In this document: piece by piece, positions 54,012-61,620 of the stretch
Numbering within the stretch: position 1 is the stretch's first letter
How the letters are laid out: each line of letters opens with the position of its first letter
Assembly (NCBI GenBank): GCA_963708245.1
Contig: OY970201.1
Coordinates: 1,488,001 to 1,552,000 of the forward strand
Source: CAVYXK01 sp963708245
GTDB lineage: Bacteria > Pseudomonadota > Alphaproteobacteria > Acetobacterales > Acetobacteraceae
Length of the DNA stretch: 64,000 bases
Direction of reading: 5' to 3'
Notes under the pieces: generated by a model
Told to the model about the DNA's origin: nothing
What the model saw: the letters and a program-made list of their open reading frames with translations, nothing else
Databases searched by the model: none
Program-made: the position numbers and the translations under genes

Positions 54012-55232
54012 TCACGATCCGACCGTTACCCGGTAGTCGTCCAAAGGCAGAGACTTCGACCTTTTTGGGAGAAGCATCGCGTATCGGCCGGCGACGACCT
54101 CGGTCAGATGGACGTGCCAATACGTTTCACCATCCTTGGTCGTGGTCGTGTTCAGCGCATCCAAGCAGTCGTGGAGAACTTTCCAGGGCAGCGCAAATGC
54201 AAACGGGAGATCCATGCATCCTAAAATAACGTATGACTCGGAACCGTTCCGGAGAAAGTCGTCCCAGCCAGGATGGTAAGCGTACCAATATGGATAGGAG
54301 GAGCGCCTCGTGTATCGCTTTGAGAGCGTGCACACCAGACGCTTTTGGTGCCCAGCGTCCCAAAAGAGCGCACGACTGCTCTTGACGAACGCGACACCTC
54401 TGTCACGCCCGAATTGGGCGACTATTTCCTCCCGCTTGGCCTGCAGCAGACGGCTGTCGGTAAAATGCCAGACGCCCTTCGACTTCTCGGGCGACGGAGC
54501 GGCCTCCTGATCGGAAATCTCTTCGGCAGTTTCCGATACCGTCGCTGTCTCGACATCCTTCGCTGTCGTGAATACCACGTCGATTACTTCATCGAGCCGC
54601 GTGTATTCCATAGGAGTTAGCAGACTTCGAATCTTCCGACCGGTGTCCGGGGCTTCGGCGTTTTCCTTCAGTTGAACAAGCTTGATCAGAGAGTCCGCGC
54701 TGATCAAACGTATGTCCCATGCATGACGAGAGCCGCGAACCTGGGCTTCTAACTCTCCCGTCTCCTCGCGGCCGACCACAATTAGAATCGAGGAGGGCCC
54801 GGAAATACGATTGGACGCGACAAGCTTGTCCCTATAGCCGGCGATTGTGTCCAAAGAGATCCGATATGCATCGGTTGTCTTCACCTCGGCGACGATCGTG
54901 TGACCCTCCGGCGACACCCAGATCCCATCGAAACCAATCGCATTCTGGGTCCCCTGATATCTCCCGCTGGTCACGTCATAGTCGAGCCGGCGTCCAAGCT
55001 CATTGATGAGGTCTTGGAGAACCATCCCGCTTCTGCCGAACCCTGAGGATAAACAGTGGTCAATGTACCCTGCGATCTTCCCGCTAGGGATCTGAGCCAC
55101 GTACTCCCGAAGCTCCCGAGAGCAGAGGGAGCCATCTTTGAGCGCACCATCGCCCGCGGAGGCGACGACCTGCTCTATCGTCAACTCCTCGACCGCCTGC
55201 GGATTGGAGGCCCAAAATGCTAACAGCGGCAT
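54012..55232 (-). CDS. PD-(D/E)XK-type putative nuclease
   Basis: A 406-residue protein. After a helical N-terminus comes a domain with LQDLINELGRRLDYDVTSGRYQG, then GFDGIWVSPEGHTIVAEVKTTDAYRISLDTIAGYRDKL at about residues 100-138. The Asp of FDG and the E-V-K after a hydrophobic strand form a PD-(D/E)XK active site of restriction-enzyme type. The C-terminal half (VWHFTDSRLLQAKREEIVAQFGRDRG) is of unknown fold. No methyltransferase is adjacent. The IS3 element begins about 140 bases upstream. It may be a DNA-targeting defence nuclease or repair enzyme. Composition is slightly less GC-rich than the housekeeping genes. Confidence 0.65.
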   Translation of the reverse strand: MPLLAFWASNPQAVEELTIEQVVASAGDGALKDGSLCSRELREYVAQIPSGKIAGYIDHCLSSGFGRSGMVLQDLINELGRRLDYDVTSGRYQGTQNAIGFDGIWVSPEGHTIVAEVKTTDAYRISLDTIAGYRDKLVASNRISGPSSILIVVGREETGELEAQVRGSRHAWDIRLISADSLIKLVQLKENAEAPDTGRKIRSLLTPMEYTRLDEVIDVVFTTAKDVETATVSETAEEISDQEAAPSPEKSKGVWHFTDSRLLQAKREEIVAQFGRDRGVAFVKSSRALFWDAGHQKRLVCTLSKRYTRRSSYPYWYAYHPGWDDFLRNGSESYVILGCMDLPFAFALPWKVLHDCLDALNTTTTKDGETYWHVHLTEVVAGRYAMLLPKRSKSLPLDDYRVTVGS

Positions 55233-55442
55233 GAGCAGGCTCCTCGCAGGCTAGCCGCTGAAATAGCAGCGACTCCAATTGTTTGTTGCGAGACACGAAG
55301 CGGGCTTCCCAGGCCGGTGCCTATGCGCTGGCGGCGACTCGAGAACCGAACTCGCGAGCGACCCTTGCGGCGGCTCCGGTTTTCTGGACAGCGGGATAAG
55401 CTTAGGGCTGACCGGTTCCATAAGAGGCGAGACGTGGGTGTA

Positions 55443-55745
55443 ATGAGGAAGCAGCACAGCGCGGACTTCAAGGCGCGCGTGGCGATGGCGGCGCTGTCGG
55501 GGGAGAAGACCCTGGCGGAGCTGTCGTCGGAATTCGGTGTCCATCCGACAATGATCAGCACCTGGAAGCAGGAGCTGATGAAGCGTGCGAGTGAGCTGTT
55601 TGCGCGTGGCCACAAGGCGGCGGGAGCCGAGGACACACAGAAAGTGATCGACGATCTGCACCGCAAGATCGGTCAGTTGCAGGTCGAACGCGATTTTCTT
55701 GCCGGGCAGCCCGCCATCTCCCGACTGCTGAGAGGCGGGCGATGA
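55443..55745 (+). CDS. IS3-family transposase OrfA
   Basis: A 100-residue HTH protein (MRKQHSADFKARVAMAALSG..., helix-turn-helix AELSSEFGVHPTMISTWKQEL). It is followed by a leucine-zipper-like region (IDDLHRKIGQLQVERDFLAG). It binds the IS ends; with OrfB it forms the OrfAB transposase, usually by frameshifting. Its TGA overlaps the OrfB ATG (ATGA at 55742). Confidence 0.92.
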   Translation: MRKQHSADFKARVAMAALSGEKTLAELSSEFGVHPTMISTWKQELMKRASELFARGHKAAGAEDTQKVIDDLHRKIGQLQVERDFLAGQPAISRLLRGGR

Positions 55746-56575
55746 TCGCGCCGGAGGCGGGGCTGTCCGTAGGCCGGCAATGCACGCTGCTCGGGATCGC
55801 GCGCAGCAGCTTCTATTACCAGCCTCGGCCGATCTCTGCGCCGGAACTCGGTCTGCTGAACCGGCTCGACCGGATTTTCACGGAACATCCAGTGTATGGC
55901 AGCCGGCGGCTGCAAGTGGCGCTGTCGCGCGAGGGGATTTCGGTGGGGCGTCGGCGCGTCCGACGGCTGATGCGCAAGCTGGGGCTGTGCGCGATCAGGC
56001 CGAAGCGGGACACCAGCAAGCCGCACCCTGAGCATAAAATCTATCCGTATCTGCTGCGCGACAAAACGATCGACCAGCCGAACCAGGTGTGGGCGAGCGA
56101 CATCACGTACATCCCGATGCGCCGGGGATTTCTGTATCTTGTTGCGATCATCGATTGGGCGACGCGGCGGGTTCTGTCCTGGCGGTTGTCGAACACCCTG
56201 ACGACCGGGTTCTGCGTCGACGCACTCAATGAAGCTCTTGTCCGGTACGGCAAGCCCGGAATTTTTAACACGGACCAGGGCTCACAGTTTACGAGCGACA
56301 CGTTCACGCGGGTGCTGTTGGATCATGGGATCGAGATCAGCATGGATGGGCGCGGGCGCTGCCATGACAATATCTTTGTCGAGCGCCTGTGGTGGACGGT
56401 GAAGTACGAATGGGTCTACCTGCGCCCGGCGGCCAACGGGCTTGAGCAAAGGCGCAGCTTTGCTGAATTCTTCGACTGGTACAACCGGCGACGCCCGCAC
56501 CAGGCGCTTGGATGGCAAACACCGGACGAGGCCTATTTCGGCAACGCCGGGCCGGCTGTGGCGGAGGCGGCATAA
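55742..56575 (+). CDS. IS3-family transposase OrfB
   Basis: A 277-residue integrase-core protein. After an HTH-21 region (HPVYGSRRLQVALSREGISVGRRRVRRLMRKLGL) come the DDE residues: VWASDITYIP (Asp), IFNTDQGSQFTS (Asp) and GRCHDNIFVERLWWTVKYEWVY (Glu). It ends with the IS3 typical FAEFFDWYNRRRPHQALG. It is complete and likely active. Confidence 0.95.
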   Translation: MIAPEAGLSVGRQCTLLGIARSSFYYQPRPISAPELGLLNRLDRIFTEHPVYGSRRLQVALSREGISVGRRRVRRLMRKLGLCAIRPKRDTSKPHPEHKIYPYLLRDKTIDQPNQVWASDITYIPMRRGFLYLVAIIDWATRRVLSWRLSNTLTTGFCVDALNEALVRYGKPGIFNTDQGSQFTSDTFTRVLLDHGIEISMDGRGRCHDNIFVERLWWTVKYEWVYLRPAANGLEQRRSFAEFFDWYNRRRPHQALGWQTPDEAYFGNAGPAVAEAA

Positions 56576-57064
56576 CGCGATGGCACATCGACGCTGTGGA
56601 TTTGTGGACAGTCGGCTGCGCCGATGCCCGCCTGACCGCGCGAGCGCGGTCCCCCATGGACAAGCCGGGGAAAACGCTCTGCGTTTCCCCCACCTTGCCC
56701 ACAGGTCGGCGGCTGTCCATAAGCTCTACAGCGCACCAACAACAGCAAGGATTGAATTTGATTCCGGGAAAGGTGTAACCTTCAACCGGCAACCAGCCTT
56801 AGCTTATTCTTCCCGGGACCTGTCCAAACAACCGGGACCACCGCACCTGTTCCGATAAGGACCCCCGCGTGCCCCCGCTCGCTGCGGGTCGCCCCGTCAA
56901 GAAAGCGGTCGTAATGCACTTGCGGCGAGTCAGGCAGCTCCACTCACCGCGAGGTGGCAAACCCGCCAGGTTAACGATCTCCTGAAGCCAGATGTACATC
57001 TGCGCCCTTCCGCCGTCCCCGATGCATATCTCCGACCCGACCGGACTGCACATCCCGTTCGCGG

Positions 57065-57766
57065 TCATCTTTTTCCTAGCGTGCCTAGCGGTGTTGGAGT
57101 TGGAGGGCATACGTTTGAAGGACTTGTAGCTGGACCCGGCACTAACGGCGCTTCTGTTGCTGTCGTTGCCAATATCTTTCCCCCCAACGTCTCTACGTCG
57201 GAAAGAGACCTTATTTGGTCAGAGGAAAATAAGAAAGGGATTTCAGCCAAAATGAATTGTATTGGAGTGGGTCCGTTAGCAAGAACCCTCCAAGGAGCGC
57301 CGTTATTAACAGGGACCGCTAAGGTCATAAAGCCATCTATGATCGTGTACGCTTGGCTTTTCTTTATGGCCATATCGGTCATTTGATCAATATCACTAAA
57401 CGGGACCCTCACAATCAAAACCAATTTGCGAAGCTTCCGATCTGAAAGCAAGCTGTTTGTTTTGATGACCATGTAGAAAACATTGTTGTCGAGACCCCAC
57501 GCTTGAACCAATGCAAACGGCGAGCCTTCACGAGCGTTGGGCGGTAGATCCAAAATGCTGGCCGGATGGAGTTGCTGATAGCCGAACACGCACCCGCTCA
57601 CGACTATTGAAGCCAAGGGAAGAAAGGCCATGTAGCCCTTGAGCAGCCGTGGAAAATGCGTTCGAAGGTGCTCCGACTGGGCTATAGCCCCATCAACAGC
57701 GATGAGCAGGGCCGCCACGACTATGCCGCCGTACGCTACCCACTCCCAGAATCCCCAAGCGGCCAT
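57065..57766 (-). CDS. Hypothetical membrane-anchored protein
   Basis: A 233-residue protein with two N-terminal helices (about residues 8-28, WVAYGGIVVAALLIAVDG, and 46-66, MAFLPLASIVVSGCVFGYQQL). A soluble domain of about 150 residues follows (SPFALVQAWGLDNNVFYMVIKTNSLLSDRKLRKLVLIV...). The end is proline-rich. AGGAGA lies a few bases before the start. The coding DNA, especially 57120-57480, is richer in A/T than the rest of the window, which suggests recent acquisition. No family is recognised. Confidence 0.65.
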   Translation of the reverse strand: MAAWGFWEWVAYGGIVVAALLIAVDGAIAQSEHLRTHFPRLLKGYMAFLPLASIVVSGCVFGYQQLHPASILDLPPNAREGSPFALVQAWGLDNNVFYMVIKTNSLLSDRKLRKLVLIVRVPFSDIDQMTDMAIKKSQAYTIIDGFMTLAVPVNNGAPWRVLANGPTPIQFILAEIPFLFSSDQIRSLSDVETLGGKILATTATEAPLVPGPATSPSNVCPPTPTPLGTLGKR

Positions 57767-58043
57767 CCGATTCTCCTGCTGAGCGAGGATTGTAACGAGA
57801 AAGAGAGCGGGAAGCCAAAAGAGCCGAACCTCTCAAACTGCCGAATGAGCTAAACCGCTCGGGCACCGAGGGGCAGCGGCGGTCGCCCGCGAGGCTCGCG
57901 GCGGTGCAGCTGGTGACCGATGCCGGTCAGCCCCCCGCTGGCCCACCTGTCGCTACTTGCAATCATCGTCAGTCCGCCAGAAATTGCGGGAGCATGCACT
58001 GCATTGGCCAGCCCTTGCCACGGGTTGTCCTCGCGTCGATCAA

Positions 58044-58722
58044 CTATTCATCGTAGGGATCGATAAGCTTTCCCGTGGCAACATCGCGTCGCTCTTGCCG
58101 GATCACCGTGGCCCGCAACTCCCAGTGTGGCGTGTGCCGGTCAAAACGGAGGGAGTGAGCCAGGGACATACCATTGGCGAGTTCGAGGTGACCGAACCGA
58201 GCTGAACGGCTGATAATTCCTTCTTCGACTTTCGATAGATCCAGCACCTCTAACTTCCACGAACTATCATCACCCCACACGCATCCGGCAATGAAACCTG
58301 TTGTCAGGGACAGCCAGTGACTAAAACTTAAATCGTAGCCATGTTGGTTCGTGGTCTGTCCGGAACGCCCTTCAGCGCTAGCTTCAAATAGCCAGTCCTC
58401 TGTCTCTTGACCTGTAGCCCGATCCTTTCGTGTGACCTTTTTGTAACGAGGCACATAGAACTCTACTGGACAGAAGCCGTGTGGGGCAGGCTCTTCGCCA
58501 CCCAGATCCGTGCAGTCTGGTAGGCTCATCACCCGGGTTGAGGTGTAGTCCCGCGAATAGAGTGCGTACCATGCCCCATTGGACTCAAACGGTTCGAAAG
58601 TCTGTTCCGCCCAGCCCGGATGGTTCCGTTTATACTCACCGATCTCGATGTCGCCATCAAAGATTTTGACCAGAGACGATCCCCAGAATCCAGCCCGGTG
58701 TGGTTCGACAAGAGCCTGAGCC
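58044..58722 (-). pseudogene. Conserved protein of unknown function, split by IS1380 (3' part)
   Basis: This frame reads RAQALVEPHRAGFWGSSLVKIFDGDIEIGEYKRNHPGW, then WYALYSRDYTSTRVMSLPDCTDLGGEE, GFCPVEFYVPRYKKV, AGCVWGDDSSWKLEVLDLSKVEEGIISRSARFG and RQERRDVATGKLIDPYDE. It looks like a widespread bacterial family without known function. The first 11 codons (MKAGLEARRF) are now at 61322-61353, beyond the IS. Joining the two parts with one target repeat gives exactly 237 codons. In its present state, translation could start only from IS sequence. Confidence 0.8.
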
Positions 58723-59018
58723 CTGAACCTAAATCCGGCAGTTGAGTGATTGCGCGCCGCGGCTGAATCGGCAGATTTGGCCGGCATGAGCACAGAACAG
58801 AGATGTCTGGCGGTTCACCCCGCGGGTGAGCAACCGGAAGTTGCGCCGCATTCGGCGATTGCCGATACCTTCGCCGGGCGCGTGCACGTGGAGTGGGACG
58901 CCGCCGCACCGGTGACGCCGTTCGGCCAACTGCCATTCTTCATCGACTACCTGAAGCAGGCCGGGTTGTTCGACAATTGGGTTGCCGACTGTCCGCTGCG
59001 GTTCACTAGGGCCTGTCG

Positions 59019-59387
59019 TCAATTGAGCCAAATCGCGCTGGCGGTGAGGTAGATGGCGGCCAGGAAGTTGCGTGCGGTCTTGTCATAACGTGTGGCGATG
59101 GCGCGAAACTGCTTGAGTTTGGCGAAGAAGTTCTCGATCAGGTGGCGTTCCTTGTAGAGATGCCGATCGAACGCCCGCGGCGCCCGGCGGTTGGCCTTCG
59201 GCGGGATCACCGCGGTTTTGCCCGCTGCCGCCAACGGCTCGATGACCCGCTCGTCGGCATCGAATGCCTTATCGGCGATCAGCATGTCGGCCTGCATGTC
59301 CGGCAAGAGGTGGTCGGCACCAACCAGGTCGTGTGCCTCGCCGCCGGTCAGGTGGAAGCCGACCGGATTGCCCAGCGCATCGACCAT
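59019..59387 (-). CDS. IS5-family transposase, OrfB part
   Basis: The C-terminal part of the DDE transposase: MVDALGNPVGFHLTGGEAHDLVGA, then MLIADKAFDADERVIEPL (second Asp) and KERHLIENFFAKLKQFRAIATRYDKTARNFLAAI (Glu in the ENxF region). It is continuous in frame with the sequence just after the A7 shift site, so the internal ATG is probably not the real start. Confidence 0.88.
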   Translation of the reverse strand: MVDALGNPVGFHLTGGEAHDLVGADHLLPDMQADMLIADKAFDADERVIEPLAAAGKTAVIPPKANRRAPRAFDRHLYKERHLIENFFAKLKQFRAIATRYDKTARNFLAAIYLTASAIWLN

Positions 59388-59404
59388 GGTATGGATCTTG
59401 GTGC

Positions 59405-59776
59405 TCAGTCCGCCGCGCGAGCGCCCAATGGCCTGGTCCTCGCCGTCTTTTTTTGGGCGCCCGCACTGTGCTGATGGGCCCGCACGATGGTGCTGTCGAT
59501 CATCGCGTATTCGTTGTCGGCATCGACGGCAAGATGCTGAAACACTCGCTTCCAGACGCCGGATTTCGCCCAGCGACTGAAGCGCCGGTGGGTGTTCTTC
59601 CAGTCGCCGAAGCGTTCCGGCAGATCGCGCCAGGGAATGCCGGCCCGGTAGCGGTAGAGCACCGCTTCAACGAACCGGCGGTTGTCCGCCGCGGTCACGC
59701 CGACCGAACCCTTGCGGCCTGGCAAAAGGTCCTTGATCCGGTCCCACTGGTCGTCGCGAAGTCCGTAGCGGCGCAT
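59405..59776 (-). CDS. IS5-family transposase, OrfA part
   Basis: A 123-residue N-terminal part: MRRYGLRDDQWDRIKDLLPGRKG, then RRFVEAVLYRYRAGIPWRDLPERFG and NEYAMIDSTIVRAHQHSAGA (catalytic Asp). It ends shortly after QKKTARTRP. At 59448-59454 the minus strand has seven A. A -1 shift there leads into the downstream frame (KKDGEDQAIGRSRGGLSTKIH), so the full enzyme is probably made by programmed frameshifting. Confidence 0.9.
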   Translation of the reverse strand: MRRYGLRDDQWDRIKDLLPGRKGSVGVTAADNRRFVEAVLYRYRAGIPWRDLPERFGDWKNTHRRFSRWAKSGVWKRVFQHLAVDADNEYAMIDSTIVRAHQHSAGAQKKTARTRPLGARAAD

Positions 59777-61321
59777 CGGTCAGCTCCTGCAAAGCTGACC
59801 GTCTACGAATCGAAGAATGCGTCGCGCCGGAATCGGCTATCTCGCCATCTCCTGCTGATTACCGAACGGTGTTGCAATCCGGACTCACCAAGCCCGCTCT
59901 AACTGGCGAACCACTGGTCGGGATTTGACGACAGGCCCTAGCCCGAATGCACCGCGTACACGCGATCTGCTTGGCACCGTGCTGCTGTCTGTTCTGGCGG
60001 GTCACCGGCGCTATGCCCATGTGACCGCGCTGCGCTGCGATCCGGTGAACCCGCCGTTGCTCGGCATGCGCAAGGTGGTCAGCGAGGACTCGGTTCGCCG
60101 CGGGCTGGAGAAGATCGACGAAGCGCAAGGCTCGGCCTGGCTGCAAAACCACCTGGACTATTGCACCGCTCCGCTGCTCGGCGAGCCGTGGGTGCTCGAC
60201 ATCGATACCACCATCAAACCTTTGTATGGGCACCAGGAAGGCGCCGAGCTGGACTATAATCCGCACAAGCCGGGTCGGCCGTCGCACTGCTATCACAGCT
60301 ACATGCTGTCGAACCTGCGGCTGGTGCTACGGGTCGAGGTATTGCCCGGCGATCAGCACAACGTCAGACACGCGACGGGCGGCTTGTGGGAGTTGCTGGA
60401 TCATCTCGGAGCGGGGCAGCGGCCGTGGCTGCTGCGCGGAGACAAGTCGTGGGGCATCGAGCCGGTGATGGCGCGGGCCGAGCGGGAGGAGCTGGCGTAT
60501 CTGTTCCGTCTGCGCATGACGAAAAACGTCACGCGGGCACTGCAACGGGCGATGCAGGCATCGGACTGGAAGGATGCCGGCCAGGGCTGGCAGGGCAAGG
60601 AGACGAGCCTGCGGCTGGAGGGCTGGAGCCGGCAGCGGAAAGTCATTCTGCTGCGCCGCCAACTGGCTGGTCCGCCGGCCGTCGATCATGGCGATCCGGC
60701 TCAGCGGCGACTTGGCTTCGTCGAGGTGGGCCCCGATCAGGAGGCGTGGGACTACGCTGCGCTGGTCACCTCAATGGACGATGAAATCCTGACGCTGGGG
60801 CAGTTGTATCGCGATCGGGCGGATTGCGAGAACGTTTTTGACGAGCTGAAGAACCAATGGGGTTGGGGCGGTTTCACGACACAGGACCTCACGCGGTGTC
60901 GGCTGCTGGCCGGTATCGTTGCACTGATCTACAACTGGTGGAGCCTGTTCGTCCGGCTGGCTGATCCGGAGCACCATCGGGAGGCGATCACCACCCGACC
61001 CTTGCTGCTGTCGGCGATCGCGCAGCGCACCCAACACGCCGGCCAGGTGAGGCTGACGATCAGCAGCGCGCATGGCGCGCGCGACAAGGCGAGGCAAGCT
61101 TACCTGCGCATCGCCGGCTTTCTTGACCGGCTGCGAAAAAGTGCGGAGCAGTTGGATCCGCTGCAACGCTGGTATCGCATCCTCAGTGAAGCGCTCCGCT
61201 ACTTCTTGCATGGCCGGCAACTGCAGCCACCGCTTCGCCTGAGCCCGGCCTGAGCAATTACCCCAGGTTGTGGGTCGTCACTTCAGACCGGCGACGATCG
61301 GACCCAACTGCCGGATTTAGG

Positions 61322-61353
61322 CTGAATCGTCTGGCTTCTAAACCGGCTTTCAT
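61322..61353 (-). pseudogene. 5' end of the split conserved gene
   Basis: The ATG at 61353 begins MKAGLEARRF and runs into the IS1380 right end at the target repeat CTGAA (61322-61326, matching 58723-58727). It is the missing start of the gene at 58044-58722. The native promoter presumably lies just beyond 61353. Confidence 0.75.
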
Positions 61354-61620
61354 GATGGAACACCCTGCACGGCAATTACTGGGGCATCAGCGCCAGAGCC
61401 CCTCGAAGCGGCGCCCACTGTACGGGTGTAGAGGACAGGTTCGCGATCTCGATCGCGTCGAGCAGATCACCATCGAGCAGAGCACCAAGCGCTATGCGCT
61501 TAGACCCCAGGCGCCCCGCTGCGCCGGCAGGCTATTTCAGGCTGTCGGTGTAGCTTTGCCGCCACTGTTCCGTCAGCTGCCGAGCAGCACGCCGCCGCCA
61601 GCATTATCCAAGACCCCCCA
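61354..61620. other. Spacer upstream of the split gene
   Basis: No gene is recognised. It should hold the original promoter of the split gene and the terminator of the molybdopterin oxidoreductase. No clear hairpin was found. Confidence 0.4.

Larger units (their letters stand above)
55372..56839 (+). mobile_element. IS3-family insertion sequence
   Basis: The element is about 1.47 kb, with termini matching as imperfect inverted repeats: GGCTCCGGTTTTCTGGACA at 55372 and, on the other strand, GGTCCCGGTTGTTTGGACA ending at 56839. A second inner match (AAGCTTAGG / AAGCTAAGG) strengthens this. The exact end bases and the 3-base target repeat could not be fixed. It encodes orfA and orfB in the usual overlapping arrangement. 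Confidence 0.85.
59010..59937 (-). mobile_element. IS5-family (IS427-type) element nested in IS1380
   Basis: The element is 928 bp with terminal repeats GGCCTGTCGTCAA / TTGACGACAGGCC. It is flanked by CTAG at 59006-59009 and 59938-59941, a typical IS427-group target. It encodes two overlapping frames on the minus strand with an A7 run between them. Confidence 0.93.
58786..61253 (+). pseudogene. IS1380-family transposase, interrupted by IS5
   Basis: The N-terminal part (58786-59009: MSTEQRCLAVHPAGEQPEV...GLFDNWVADCPLRFT) and the remainder (59942-61253: SPNAPRTRDLLGTVLLSVLAGHRRYAHV... to the C-terminus) join in frame once IS5 and one CTAG copy are removed. That gives 512 codons. The catalytic region contains LDIDTTIKPLYG (Asp), LLRGDKSWG and the late RADCENVFDELKNQWGWGGF (Glu). 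As it stands the gene is broken. Confidence 0.9.
58728..61321 (+). mobile_element. IS1380-family element carrying a nested IS5
   Basis: The terminal inverted repeats are CCTAAATCCGGCAGTTG at 58728 and, inverted, CAACTGCCGGATTTAGG ending at 61321. The target repeat CTGAA lies at both sides (58723-58727 and 61322-61326). Without the nested IS5 and its CTAG duplication the element is about 1.66 kb, the normal IS1380 size. Confidence 0.92.
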
